A stretch of 64,000 bases of DNA from JAWKOK01 sp963765875 (GCA_963765875.1 CAVXYK010000010.1:243250-307249); one strand, 5' to 3'. Positions 44,258 to 53,311 are shown, counted from the stretch's first letter. Notes: generated from the sequence alone by a model not told the origin. A program made the numbers and translations.

Positions 44258-44962
44258 ATGTCAGTTCCGCTCTCAAATGAGGAATTGGATCACCTGCTCG
44301 CCTTCGTCGGCTATGGCACGCCTGACGCGGATGTCTGGTTTCTCGGTATGGAAGAAGCCGGCGGTGGTGAGGACAATATTCGCACCCGACTCGAATTTCA
44401 GACGGTTGAAGACAATGCCGAGGCTCACAAAATGTTGGAGATCACCAAGCACCACTGGGGCAGACGGGTGATTCAGCGAACATGGCGCGCGATGTGTTAC
44501 ATCATGCTACGCCTTGAGAATCAAGAGCCTTCGACTGAGAACATTCGCCGTTATCAGGCCGAACAATTGGGACGGTCACAGGGCAACACACTCCTGACCG
44601 AATTGATGCCCATTCCCAAACCAAGTGTCGGCAGTTGGGGGTATGAAGAGCTAATCTCTCAGTTCTCATCGCGAGAAGACTATTATCAGCAGATTAGGCC
44701 TCGTCGAGTTCAGCTACTGCGCCAACTGGTTGCCCAACATAATCCTCAAGTAATCATCGCCTACGGAAAAGCATTCTGGCCAGATTACAAGGGGATCTTT
44801 TCTGATATGACGTTCCGCACGAATGACCAATTCGAAGTTGCGAGCCAGGACGGACTCTTAGTGATTCTGACTGCCCATTTCACAGCTCGAACCATGAATG
44901 GCAAGCTTGATGATCTTGTCAACATTGTTCGGCAGTATCCAAGCCTGGATATCAACTCGTAG
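44258..44962 (+). CDS. Uncharacterised protein, uracil-DNA-glycosylase-fold-like
   Basis: The 234-residue protein is not a firm match to a named family. Features resemble the UDG superfamily: an early PDADVWFLGMEEAGGGEDNI in place of motif 1, LTELMPIPKPSVGSW, a central QLVAQHNPQVIIAYGKAFWP strand-helix, and VILTAHFTARTMNGKLDDLV near the end, like the TxHPS-type segment. It may be a DNA-base glycosylase relative or an unrelated alpha/beta fold. It is followed 15 bases later by a NUDIX gene, which could link both to nucleotide damage. Confidence 0.45.
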   Translation: MSVPLSNEELDHLLAFVGYGTPDADVWFLGMEEAGGGEDNIRTRLEFQTVEDNAEAHKMLEITKHHWGRRVIQRTWRAMCYIMLRLENQEPSTENIRRYQAEQLGRSQGNTLLTELMPIPKPSVGSWGYEELISQFSSREDYYQQIRPRRVQLLRQLVAQHNPQVIIAYGKAFWPDYKGIFSDMTFRTNDQFEVASQDGLLVILTAHFTARTMNGKLDDLVNIVRQYPSLDINS

Positions 44963-44977
44963 GATGGTCTATCGAAA

Positions 44978-45403
44978 ATGACGCCTATGAAACAAGAACT
45001 CACACGGATCGCCGCATACGGACTGGTAACCTACGAAAACAAGATGTTGCTCTGCCGAATTTCGAAAGAGCTTCCTCGCTGGCAGGGCCAATGGACCCTT
45101 CCCGGTGGCGGCATCGATTTCGGCGAACATCCCGAAGACGCCGTTGCGCGTGAAATTGAGGAGGAAACTGGGCTACATGTGAATGTGAGCCGAGTCGCGA
45201 CTGTCGACTCGATTCACGATGAGTCGGGAGATCGGCACTTTCACGGAATCCGGATTCTATATCATGCCACGTATGTGGATGGGACATTGCGACACGAGTT
45301 GTCAGGAACCACCGACTATTGCAAATGGTGTTCGCTGGAGGAAATCGACTCTCTGCCGCTGGTTGACATTGCGGTTCTTGGCGTCAACCTGGTTTTCGGC
45401 TGA
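44978..45403 (+). CDS. NUDIX hydrolase
   Basis: The 141-residue protein contains a complete Nudix box, GGIDFGEHPEDAVAREIEEE-TGL, matching G-x5-E-x7-REUXEEXGU. It is preceded by QWTLPGG and followed by a beta-rich scaffold. These enzymes hydrolyse nucleoside diphosphate derivatives such as oxidised nucleotides or ADP-ribose. The substrate is not readable. It begins 15 bases after the 44258 gene; the two may form an operon. Confidence 0.85.
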   Translation: MTPMKQELTRIAAYGLVTYENKMLLCRISKELPRWQGQWTLPGGGIDFGEHPEDAVAREIEEETGLHVNVSRVATVDSIHDESGDRHFHGIRILYHATYVDGTLRHELSGTTDYCKWCSLEEIDSLPLVDIAVLGVNLVFG

Positions 45404-45407
45404 TCTC

Positions 45408-45587
45408 TGTGAGTTTATCGGCAGCGTGAATGAGGAGAGGTGCACTTCGCGCCTTTCTGACCACCTTCGAGTTCCAGGCGCAGGATTCTACGAAAAACAG
45501 GGCTACTACGTGACAGGCAAGTTGGAAGACTATCCACCAAAATCAACCTACTATTGGATGCGGAAGGACCTGATAGCGAAGCCATGA
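45408..45587 (+). pseudogene. GNAT acetyltransferase C-terminal remnant
   Basis: The frame ends AGFYEKQGYYVTGKLEDYPP, KSTYYWMRKDL, the classic GNAT tail with F-Y-E-K-x-G-Y. The N-terminal two-thirds are absent. In another frame the segment just before reads TTFEFQAQD, which is the usual text ahead of FYEKQGY, so a frameshift exists too. It overlaps the sulfatase start by four bases. Non-functional remnant. Confidence 0.7.
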
Positions 45588-47077
45588 GCAAACGACCCAA
45601 CATTCTATTTTGTCTGGCCGATGATGCCGGCATGCATTTCGGCGCCTACGGCTGTCCTTGGGTGGAGACGCCGGCCTTTGATCGCGTCGCGCGCGAGGGG
45701 CTGATCTACCAGCAGGCCTACACATGCAACGCCAAGTGTGCGCCGTCGCGTGCCGCCATCCTCACGGGACGCAACTCCTGGCAGTTGAAGGACGCGGCCA
45801 ATCATCAGTGCTACTTTCCTGCCGAATTCAAGACCGTCTTCGAGGAATTGGCCGATCAAGGCTACCACACCGGCCACACGACCAAGGGCTGGGCCCCCGG
45901 TGATCCGGGCATGGTCGACGGCAAGCCACGCCAACTCACCGGGCCGGCCTACAACGAGGCAGAGCTGATTCCGCCGACGCCCGACATCAGCTCCTGCGAC
46001 TACGCGGCCAACTTCGATGCTTTTTTGGACGACAAGGCGGATGACGAGCCCTTCTGTTTCTGGTACGGCAGCATCGAGCCCCATCGCGGCTACGATTACA
46101 GGTCGGGTATCGAGAAGGGCGGACGGAGGCCTGAGGATGTCGACCATGTCTACGACATCTGGCCGGACAATGAGGTTGTGCGCACGGATTTGCTCGACTA
46201 TGGCTTCGAGATCGAGCACTTCGATCGCCACGTGGGACGCATGCTGGCTATTCTGGAGGAACGAGGGGAACTGGAGAATACGCTGGTCGTGGTCACGTCT
46301 GACAATGGACTGCCCTTCCCACGCGCCAAGGGGCAGGAGTACTACTACTCCAACCATCTACCGCTGGCCGTCATGTGGCCGACGGGGATTGCCGAGCCGG
46401 GCCGCATCATTGAAGAGATGGTCAGTTTCATCGACTTCACGCCCACCTTTCTAGAGATCGCCGGCATCCAAGCGCCGCAGACAGGCATGGCCCCGATTAC
46501 GGGCAGGAGCCTGACCGATACCTTCTCTGGCGAGGAGATCGACCCCAGTGAGCCGGCGCGCAACCGCGTCCTCATCGGCAAGGAACGCCACGATCTGGGC
46601 CGGCCCGGCGATGTGGGATATCCGATTCGAGGCATGTTCAAGGGTGAGTACCTCTACCTGCACAACTTTGAAGTGGATCGCTGGCCTGCAGGCGATCCGG
46701 AGACCGGCTACATGAACTGCGACGGTAGCCCCACCAAGACGGAGATTCTGAAACGCCGCCACGATCCGGTTGAGGGCAAGTACTGGGATTGGGCCTTCGG
46801 CAAACGGCCGCGCGAGGAACTCTACAATGTGGTGGTCGATCCGGATTGCCTGACCAACCTGATAGACAATCCTGAAATGGCAGCGATTCGAGACTCGATG
46901 TCCGCCCAGTTGTCGGCCGAATTGCGTGCGCAAGGCGATCCGCGTCTTACCGGCGACGGCGGGCCGTTGGATGAAAACCCGGTAGCCGTTCTGCGGCTAC
47001 GCGGCTTCTACGACCGTTTTTTGAATGGGGAAATCGGCGTGGCCGGATGGATCAACGCATCGGATGTGGAAAAATGA
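45584..47077 (+). CDS. Sulfatase (arylsulfatase/N-sulfoglucosamine sulfohydrolase type)
   Basis: ATG at 45584 gives 497 residues. SKRPNILFCLADDAGMHFGA supplies the metal-binding Asp pair, and CNAKCAPSRAAILTGRNSWQ contains the C-x-P-S-R motif whose Cys52 should mature to formylglycine. VVTSDNGLPFPRAKGQ gives the second DN metal pair. No signal peptide is present, so it may be cytoplasmic. Substrates of such sulfatases are sulfated sugars or aryl sulfates; context here gives no clear guide. The formylglycine-generating enzyme is not in the window. Confidence 0.85.
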   Translation: MSKRPNILFCLADDAGMHFGAYGCPWVETPAFDRVAREGLIYQQAYTCNAKCAPSRAAILTGRNSWQLKDAANHQCYFPAEFKTVFEELADQGYHTGHTTKGWAPGDPGMVDGKPRQLTGPAYNEAELIPPTPDISSCDYAANFDAFLDDKADDEPFCFWYGSIEPHRGYDYRSGIEKGGRRPEDVDHVYDIWPDNEVVRTDLLDYGFEIEHFDRHVGRMLAILEERGELENTLVVVTSDNGLPFPRAKGQEYYYSNHLPLAVMWPTGIAEPGRIIEEMVSFIDFTPTFLEIAGIQAPQTGMAPITGRSLTDTFSGEEIDPSEPARNRVLIGKERHDLGRPGDVGYPIRGMFKGEYLYLHNFEVDRWPAGDPETGYMNCDGSPTKTEILKRRHDPVEGKYWDWAFGKRPREELYNVVVDPDCLTNLIDNPEMAAIRDSMSAQLSAELRAQGDPRLTGDGGPLDENPVAVLRLRGFYDRFLNGEIGVAGWINASDVEK

Positions 47078-47191
47078 TCCTCCCCGAAGGCACACGAAAT
47101 GCCACAATGGATTGCTTTCTTCGTGAGCCTTCGTGCTCTTCGTGGATCAATATTTCCTTGGCCGCGCCGGATCAATCGCATTGGAGAAAGT

Positions 47192-47584
47192 ATGAAAACC
47201 TCTGGAGAGTTCGAAGTAGACCTGAAGCCAATGGATGCGTACGCCCAGGGAAGCGCAGGCATCAGCCTCGGGCGCATGTCGCTGGACAAGACATTCAGCG
47301 GTGGACTGGAAGCCACAAGCAAAGGCGAAATGCTCAGCGCCATGACGCCGGTCCAGGGATCGGCAGGCTATGTTGTGATTGAACAGGTCGTTGGAAGGCT
47401 GGATGGGAAGGCAGGCAGCTTTGTCCTGCAACACTTTGGGACGATTGCGCGGAGCGTCCCCCGACTTATTCTGGAAGTGGTTCCGGACTCCGGCACTGAA
47501 GAATTGGCCGGACTCTCTGGAAGCATGTCGATCAGCGTGGAGGAGGGCAAGCATTTCTATGAATTTGAGTATGAACTGGACTGA
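47192..47584 (+). CDS. DUF3224 family protein
   Basis: ATG at 47192 follows a GGAGAAAG site; an upstream extension is not conserved-looking. The 130-residue beta-rich protein (GEFEVDLKPMDAYAQGSAGI, LDKTFSGGLEATSKGEML, QGSAGYVVIEQVVGRLDGKA, GSFVLQHFGT, FYEFEYELD) matches DUF3224, a small allene-oxide-cyclase-like barrel family of unknown function. Confidence 0.8.
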   Translation: MKTSGEFEVDLKPMDAYAQGSAGISLGRMSLDKTFSGGLEATSKGEMLSAMTPVQGSAGYVVIEQVVGRLDGKAGSFVLQHFGTIARSVPRLILEVVPDSGTEELAGLSGSMSISVEEGKHFYEFEYELD

Positions 47585-47641
47585 CAGCACAGCAACGCAC
47601 ACAGGAGACGTGCCAATAACTGGCACCACGCGTGAAACCCT

Positions 47642-48442
47642 ATGAGCCCGTCTCCGATTATCGCAATCATGGTTCATGCACCCGAATGGGAGGAGGGGTT
47701 CTCCTGGTATCAGCGCGCCTTCCCGGAATCGAATGTAACGAGCGCCCAGTCTCAAGATTGGCGACATCTTGAATACGACGGTGTTTCAATCGAGATCGTC
47801 AATGCCGATGAGAAAGTACCGCCAGGCGCGGCCGGTTCAATCGTCTACTGGGGCGCCAACGAATTCGACGAGCGATTGGCGTACCTACTTTCCATTGGCG
47901 CAACGCTCTTTCGCGGTCCAATGGAGATAGAAGGAAATGTTCGAATCTGTCAGGTGATGGATCCGTTTGGCAATGCGTTCGGCATTCGGGAGCAAGAGGA
48001 GGCCGGCCGGCCTGACCCGGATGCTTTAGCTGGATTGCCCGCCATCGTTTCACAAAGTTCAAGGCAAATTGATGACAGGCCAAAAGAGATCAATCAGGGT
48101 GATATCTACTGGATTCAGCCGCAAGAGTCGACTGGGATAGAACTGGGCAGCTACCGCCATCCTTATGTGGTCGTGCAAGATGATCTCTTCAATCATAGTC
48201 GGATCGAAACTGTCGTCGTCTGTGCTTTGACATCAAATATCCGACTGGCAAATGACCCAGGCAACGTACTGCTTGACATCGACGAGGCAGATTTGCCCAA
48301 GCAAAGCGCTGTGGTTGTCTCGAAGATCTCTTCGGTTCCCAAGGCACAATTGGGCGAATACGTCGGGTCACTTTCGAAATCGCGCATCGATCAGATATTA
48401 GCCGGTTTGCGCTTTCTACAATTGTCGTATTTCGCCCGATGA
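47642..48442 (+). CDS. VOC-domain / PemK-MazF toxin-domain fusion
   Basis: One 266-residue frame combines two domains. Residues 1-125 are a VOC/glyoxalase-type fold (IIAIMVHAPEWEEGFSWYQR, GANEFDERLAYLLSIGATLF, VRICQVMDPFGNAFGIRE). After a 25-residue linker, residues 150-266 are a MazF/PemK RNase: EINQGDIYWIQPQESTGIEL, GSYRHPYVVVQDDLFNHSRI, VVVCALTSNIRLANDPGNVL, AVVVSKISSVPK. No in-frame ATG lies at the domain border, so the fusion looks genuine. No MazE-like antitoxin is adjacent. Confidence 0.75.
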   Translation: MSPSPIIAIMVHAPEWEEGFSWYQRAFPESNVTSAQSQDWRHLEYDGVSIEIVNADEKVPPGAAGSIVYWGANEFDERLAYLLSIGATLFRGPMEIEGNVRICQVMDPFGNAFGIREQEEAGRPDPDALAGLPAIVSQSSRQIDDRPKEINQGDIYWIQPQESTGIELGSYRHPYVVVQDDLFNHSRIETVVVCALTSNIRLANDPGNVLLDIDEADLPKQSAVVVSKISSVPKAQLGEYVGSLSKSRIDQILAGLRFLQLSYFAR

Positions 48443-48490
48443 TGCTTCCCTCAGCAGGAGCAATTTGCCACAGTACTGGAGTCATCTTCT

Positions 48491-48917
48491 GTGAACACAC
48501 TTGCTGAACAACTCGCCGACCTTACACAAGCCTATGTGGAATTCGTCGAGATCGCTAATCAGCTTGATCCGCAGAAACGGCTTCAGCCCGGCGTATGTGG
48601 AGCATGGTCGCCCAAAGACATGGTTGCCCACTTGGTGGGTTGGGACAGTTCGCTATTGGCGTTCATCACCGACCCAAACAACTTCGACCCGCCCTATGAT
48701 GTGGAGCAGTTTAATCAACAATCGGTTGCGCAACGAAAAACGCTCGCCTGGTCTGACGCCATGCGCGAGATGGCGGTCATGTTCCACAGCTTGCAGCAAG
48801 CCGTCGCCGACGTGACGCCGGAGATGCAGATCCATGACCGCGTACTCAGTTGGCTGGCCGGTCGAAGCCGAGGATTATCGCCTGCATCGAGGTCAACTCG
48901 CTGAATGGATCGTGTAG
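48491..48917 (+). CDS. DinB/ClbS-like four-helix protein, frameshifted at the end
   Basis: GTG start at 48491. The sequence LAEQLADLTQAYVEFVEIAN, GAWSPKDMVAHLVGWDSSLL, and AWSDAMREMAVMFHSLQQAV matches the DinB-like/ClbS (DfsB) family, with the His of AHLVGWD as a likely metal ligand. The first frame leaves register at LAGRSRG. The natural tail VEAEDYRLHRGQLAEWIV is in the +1 frame and ends at 48917. One extra base near 48858 explains this. Relatives act in thiol-dependent or genotoxin-resistance chemistry; role here unknown. Confidence 0.7.
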
Positions 48918-49097
48918 GACAAGGCCCATTCGCCGGGATGCAATCCCATTGCGGGGCCTGGATATTATGCTCAGCAGTTGCGTGTGTTGCTCAAGCGCAT
49001 TAGCGGTAGGCTACCGTGCGGTGATTTGTACCACTCCCCGGTTATGTTACAATACCGCCACTTCTTCTCAGTACGGTACCAAACTCGGTAGAACTCA

Positions 49098-50168
49098 ATG
49101 GCGCAAACAGAACGACGTTCCAGTTTCAAGAACTCATGGCTACGTTGGCTCGTCATATTGGCCCTGGTCGGCGTTACGCTCGCGGTCTTCCTGCCCAGCC
49201 TGCGCCGGATGTCGTTCAACATCTGGCTCGGGGCCATTGCCGCCGGCTTGGTCTTCGCGCTGGTTGCCCTTGGCGTCTACATCAGCTTTCGTGTACTTGA
49301 CTTCCCGGATCTTACCATTGACGGCAGCTTCCCGCTCGGTGCGGCGCTTGCGGCGACGTTCATCGTGTCGGGCATGAACCCTTACCTGACCCTTCCGATC
49401 GCATTCATCGGCGGTGCGCTGGCCGGGACGGCGACGGCCTTGATCGCGACACGCTTGAAGATCCACAGTCTGCTGGCCTCGATTCTTGTAACGACAGGGC
49501 TCATCAGCATCAATCTGCGCATCATGGGGAAATCCAATATCCCGCTGCTCAATGTCGAGACCATCTTCACACCCTTTGCCGACAGTTTCCGAGCGTTTCT
49601 TGTATCGGTTGGCGGACCGCAGATGGCGCGCATGTCAAACAACATTCTCGCCATCCTACTCTTTGGCATCATCGTCATAGTGGCCAAGTTTGGCCTGGAC
49701 TGGTTCATGCGCACTGAGATCGGACTGGCGGTACGCGCCACCGGCGACAATCCACAGATGATCCGGGCCTTGGGCGTCAACACCGACAACATGATCATTC
49801 TTGGTCTGGCCATAAGCAACGGATTGGTTGGCCTGGCCGGGGCCTTGATCGCCCAGTATCAGGGATTTGCGGACATCAATATGGGGGTGGGGCTAATCAT
49901 CGCCGGGCTGGCAGCAGTCATTCTAGGTGAAACGTTCTTCAGACCCAACCATTTTTCGACGGCCAGCACGGCCGTGATTTTCGGCATGATCATCTACCGT
50001 GTCGCCATTGCCGCCGCTCTGGTGATCAGTATTCCATTGCCCAACGGCGACAGATTTAGGATTGACGCCCAGGACGTCAAGTTGGTCACGGCATTGCTAG
50101 TGCTTTGTGCCCTTGCCTTTGCTCAGTGGCAGAAGAACCGTGCCGTGGGTACCAAAAAAACGGCGTAG
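49098..50168 (+). CDS. ABC transporter permease, TrpY/COG4120 type
   Basis: The 356-residue protein has about nine membrane helices and the COG4120 motifs VALGVYISFRVLDFPDLTID, GSFPLGAALAAT, LASILVTTGLISINLRIMGK, SNIPLL, and IGLAVRATGDNPQMIRALGV. It pairs with the ATPase at 50433 and the binding protein at 51335. The system resembles TrpXYZ-type importers proposed for tryptophan or other small ligands. A 264-base spacer with an inserted palindromic element separates it from the ATPase gene. Confidence 0.85.
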   Translation: MAQTERRSSFKNSWLRWLVILALVGVTLAVFLPSLRRMSFNIWLGAIAAGLVFALVALGVYISFRVLDFPDLTIDGSFPLGAALAATFIVSGMNPYLTLPIAFIGGALAGTATALIATRLKIHSLLASILVTTGLISINLRIMGKSNIPLLNVETIFTPFADSFRAFLVSVGGPQMARMSNNILAILLFGIIVIVAKFGLDWFMRTEIGLAVRATGDNPQMIRALGVNTDNMIILGLAISNGLVGLAGALIAQYQGFADINMGVGLIIAGLAAVILGETFFRPNHFSTASTAVIFGMIIYRVAIAAALVISIPLPNGDRFRIDAQDVKLVTALLVLCALAFAQWQKNRAVGTKKTA

Positions 50169-50201
50169 GCAGAGCACCTACGACTGAAGGCTCAACTGGA
50201 T

Positions 50202-50307
50202 CATGGCTTTTGTAGGTCACGCTTGCAGCGTGACAAGGCACACATGCCAGACAGATCCAGAGGTTACCAGACTAATTCGACTTACATGCGCTCCTACAAA
50301 AGCCATG
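50202..50307. repeat. MITE-like element with 15-bp terminal inverted repeats
   Basis: CATGGCTTTTGTAGG (50202-50216) and CCTACAAAAGCCATG (50293-50307) are perfect inverted repeats bounding about 106 bases. Inside is the palindrome GTCACGCTTGCAGCGTGAC (50216-50234), shared with 22191-22209. It lies inside the ABC operon between permease and ATPase genes, so it may influence mRNA processing. No flanking target duplication was established. Confidence 0.7.
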
Positions 50308-50432
50308 TTTTTATAGCGCCGTCAGCTTAATTCACCCAATAGCCATCCGTGAATATCTCATTTCTATCTGTGTCAATCTGTGGCAAGAAACCCGCGGTTG
50401 ACATCTAAGAAATTCTTGCCAAAGAGCCAGCC

Positions 50433-51227
50433 ATGCTACGTATTCAGGATCTACATCAGATATTTCACCCCGGTGAAGTCAACGAAGTGCACGCACTGCG
50501 TGGTATCGATCTCTACTTGGCGCCGGGGGAGCTTGTGACCGTCATCGGCAGCAACGGCGCCGGCAAGTCTACATTGTTCAACGTGGTGGCCGGTGTCTAT
50601 GGGCCGACCGAGGGCAACATCCAGATCGATGGCGTCGACGTGACCAAATGGTCGGAGCCCAAGCGAGCCTCCTTGATCGGACGTGTTTTTCAGGACCCGC
50701 TCTCCGGCACAGCTTCCTCAATGACCATCGCACAAAATCTGACGCTTGCATTGCTGCGTGATCAGAGGCTACGCTTTCGGTCTGCTGTGGATAGCTCACG
50801 GCGTCAATTGTTCAAAGATCTGCTGGCGCCACTGGAGCTGGGACTGGAAAACCGCCTGGATGCCCGCGTCTCGCTACTGAGTGGCGGACAGCGTCAGGCG
50901 CTCACGTTGTTGATGGCAACCATGGCACGCCCCAAAATTCTGCTTCTGGACGAGCATACGGCGGCGTTGGATCCAGCCACGGCCGCGACCATCCTGGACC
51001 TGACCAAGGAGATCATCGAACATCAAGATCTGACCACGCTCATGATCACCCACAACATGCAGCAGGCGCTGACGACGGGTGACCGTACCCTCATGATGGA
51101 TCGTGGCCAATTTGTGCTTGACCTGACTTCTGAAGAACAGGCCGACTTGACGGTGCAAGATCTGGTTGACAAGTTCAAAGAAGTCCGCAATGCGCAGCTC
51201 ACCGATGATGAACTCCTCTTGGCATAG
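50433..51227 (+). CDS. ABC transporter ATP-binding protein, COG1101 type
   Basis: The 264-residue ATPase has Walker A GSNGAGKST, the Q-loop region GRVFQDPLSGTASSMTIAQN, signature LLSGGQRQALTLLMA, Walker B ILLLDEHTAALDP, and the H-loop MITHNMQQAL. The GTASSMTIAQNLTLALLR segment is typical of COG1101, the partner of COG4120 permeases. It energises the importer formed with the 49098 and 51335 products. Confidence 0.9.
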   Translation: MLRIQDLHQIFHPGEVNEVHALRGIDLYLAPGELVTVIGSNGAGKSTLFNVVAGVYGPTEGNIQIDGVDVTKWSEPKRASLIGRVFQDPLSGTASSMTIAQNLTLALLRDQRLRFRSAVDSSRRQLFKDLLAPLELGLENRLDARVSLLSGGQRQALTLLMATMARPKILLLDEHTAALDPATAATILDLTKEIIEHQDLTTLMITHNMQQALTTGDRTLMMDRGQFVLDLTSEEQADLTVQDLVDKFKEVRNAQLTDDELLLA

Positions 51228-51334
51228 ACGACAACCATTGCGTTTTCTCGATTCGCGATAATCACTCGATTTCCCGATTCTCGTTTTGTATGACGAACCC
51301 TGTTCCATCAAGTGTTCCAACAAGGAGGAACATC

Positions 51335-52387
51335 ATGAACCAACGTTTCAAGATTTTTGCACTGCTTCTGGTATTGACGCTGGCATTCTCTGCCTGTGTC
51401 GCTCCAGTGGCCGCACCGGCGGCAGAAGGCGAAGCATCGACTGAAGCCGCCGCTGAGTCAGACGGCGAGGCAGCCGGTGAAATGCCTGTGATCGGCATGA
51501 TGAAGATCGTGAGCCATCCCGCGCTCGATGCTGAACAGCAGGGCGTCAAGGATGCGCTGGCCGAGGCCGGCTTCATCGACGGGGAAACCATCATCATCCT
51601 GGAGGCCAATGCCGAAGGCGACATGGCCACACTATCGACCATCGCCCAGAAATATGTGGATGACGGCGTCGACGTGATCTTGGCTACGAGCACCCCCACG
51701 CTCCAGGCCGCCTTCAACGCCACCAAGGATCTCGCGGGACCGCCCATTGTCTTCAACGCCGTGACCAGCCCCTACGCTGCTGGCATCGCAGTCGCGCCCG
51801 ACGATCATCCGGCGTGGGTCATCGGCATCCAGGCATTGGGCCCAATCGCCGATGCCATGGGCTTGATCCCAGAGGCGATTCCAGGCATCCAGACTGTCGG
51901 CTATCTCTACAATCCGGCCGAGGCCAACTCGGTGGTCAACACCGGCATCGTCGAGCCGACGGCTGAGGAGATGGGCATCACCCTGGAGATCGCAACCGTC
52001 AGCAACAGCAGCGAGGTGCAGACCGCAGCCGAGGCGTTGATCGCCCGCGGCGTGGAGGCCTTCTTCGTCAGCACCGACAGCACGGTCGTTTCCGGGCTGG
52101 AGGCGTTGGTCAAGGTCGCCAACGACAACGACATTCCACTTTTTGCCAACGACCCGTCCAGCGCCGAGCGTGGCGCTGCAGTCGCCCTCGGTCTCGACTA
52201 CTACGTGGACGGCCTTGAATCAGGCGCCCTGGTTGTGGGTATTCTGAACGGCGAGTTGGATATTGCCTCGGCCATCATCGAAGAGCAGGACGCCGGCAGC
52301 TTGGCCGTCAATCTGGCTGCGGCTGCTGAGCAAGGCCTGGAGCTTCCGCAGGAGATGATCGACCAGGCCGCTCAGGTGTTTGAATAG
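51335..52387 (+). CDS. ABC transporter substrate-binding lipoprotein, TrpX/COG2984 type
   Basis: ATG at 51335 follows CAAGGAGGAA, an ideal site; the 15 upstream codons are rejected. The lipoprotein signal ends LAFSAC. The fold matches ABC substrate-binding proteins of COG2984: VIGMMKIVSHPALDAEQQGV, DGVDVILATSTPTLQAAFNA, VGYLYNPAEANSVVNTGIVE, STDSTVVSGLEALVKVANDN. Ligand is probably an aromatic or other small amino-acid-like compound, but this is inferred from the family. It ends the operon before a strong terminator. Confidence 0.85.
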   Translation: MNQRFKIFALLLVLTLAFSACVAPVAAPAAEGEASTEAAAESDGEAAGEMPVIGMMKIVSHPALDAEQQGVKDALAEAGFIDGETIIILEANAEGDMATLSTIAQKYVDDGVDVILATSTPTLQAAFNATKDLAGPPIVFNAVTSPYAAGIAVAPDDHPAWVIGIQALGPIADAMGLIPEAIPGIQTVGYLYNPAEANSVVNTGIVEPTAEEMGITLEIATVSNSSEVQTAAEALIARGVEAFFVSTDSTVVSGLEALVKVANDNDIPLFANDPSSAERGAAVALGLDYYVDGLESGALVVGILNGELDIASAIIEEQDAGSLAVNLAAAAEQGLELPQEMIDQAAQVFE

Positions 52388-52438
52388 GGATTGATGCGGA
52401 CCGAAGGGCACTGAGGTATTTGTGACAGTCGCTTGCCC

Positions 52439-52485
52439 AAAAAGGAGGAGGGCTTTCGAGATACTCGGAAGCCCTCCTCCTTTTT
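52439..52485. terminator. Bidirectional rho-independent terminator
   Basis: Perfect 17-base arms AAAAAGGAGGAGGGCTT (52439-52455) and AAGCCCTCCTCCTTTTT (52469-52485) with A-run and T-run on opposite sides. It can end both the plus-strand ABC operon and the minus-strand response-regulator gene. Confidence 0.9.
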
Positions 52486-52543
52486 GAGCATATATTTTTT
52501 CCACAGGTCGGTAAGGCCGTTCCAAGAAATTGAATCCCTCGAA

Positions 52544-52607
52544 CGTCCCCGGCACAGCCCGGACCTACTCTGGTCAGCACGGATTTTCCTGGGCTGTGCC
52601 GGGGACG
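52544..52607. repeat. 17-bp inverted repeat CGTCCCCGGCACAGCCC
   Basis: Perfect arms at 52544-52560 and 52591-52607 enclose a 30-base loop. It lies between the terminator and the response-regulator gene. No matching copy was noticed elsewhere in the window. Confidence 0.6.
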
Positions 52608-52654
52608 TGAATTCTCAGGATCGGTCTAAGGCGAATAAGGGACAGCCTCCCCCG

Positions 52655-53311
52655 TCAACTCACCAATCCATGCCGCAACGCCAGCACCGCCGCCTGCGTC
52701 CGATCCGTCACGTCCAGCTTGACGAAGATGGCGCTGATGTAGTTCTGCACCGTCCCCTTGGTCAGATGCAGACGCCCGGCGATCTCGGCGTTGTTGAGGC
52801 CATTGGCCAGCAGACCAAGCACTTCCAACTCCCGCTCACTGAGGTCCGCGCCGATGGTGCTACCGGTCTGCGGACCGGCCCCCGGCTGAGCCAACTGTTT
52901 GAGCAGCTTGCCCGCCACGCTGGGATCCACGTAGGATTCACCCGCGACCGTACCACGAATCGCTGCGATCAACTCTTCACGCGGCGTGTCCTTGAGCAGA
53001 TAGCCGTCGGCCCCGGCGCGGATGGCATCGAAGACCCAGCCATCGTCGTCATAGGTGGTGAGGACCAGCACACGCGTCTCCGGAAAGCGCTCACGGATGC
53101 GCCCCGTCGCCTGGATGCCGTTCATAATGGGCATGCGCAGATCCATGAGCACCAGATCCGGTCCATGCTCCTCGACCAGATCCACAGCCTCTGCACCGTC
53201 ATGGGCCACCGCCACTACCTCGAAGTCCGGGACCGTGCCCAAGATGACCTGCAATCCTTCAGTCACAATGGCCTGGTCGTCGCATAGAATTAGTTTGATT
53301 GTGGGTGGCAT
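52655..53311 (-). CDS. NarL/LuxR-family response regulator
   Basis: The 218-residue protein has a receiver domain (IKLILCDDQAIVTEGLQVIL with the acidic pair; DLVLMDLRMPIMNGIQATGR with the phospho-Asp; LVLTTYDDD; YLLKDTPREEL with the conserved Lys) and a C-terminal LuxR HTH (LSERELEVLGLLANGLNNAE, IAGRLHLTKGTVQNYISAIF). It activates or represses genes in response to a HisKA_3-type kinase. No kinase is adjacent; the nearest is at 61044-62371 on the same strand, 7.7 kb away. An AAGGA site precedes ATG. Confidence 0.9.
   Translation of the reverse strand: MPPTIKLILCDDQAIVTEGLQVILGTVPDFEVVAVAHDGAEAVDLVEEHGPDLVLMDLRMPIMNGIQATGRIRERFPETRVLVLTTYDDDGWVFDAIRAGADGYLLKDTPREELIAAIRGTVAGESYVDPSVAGKLLKQLAQPGAGPQTGSTIGADLSERELEVLGLLANGLNNAEIAGRLHLTKGTVQNYISAIFVKLDVTDRTQAAVLALRHGLVS

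Noticed and set aside
52655..53287. Plus-strand ORF opposite the response regulator
   Set aside because: Antisense shadow; the minus strand has receiver and LuxR motifs.
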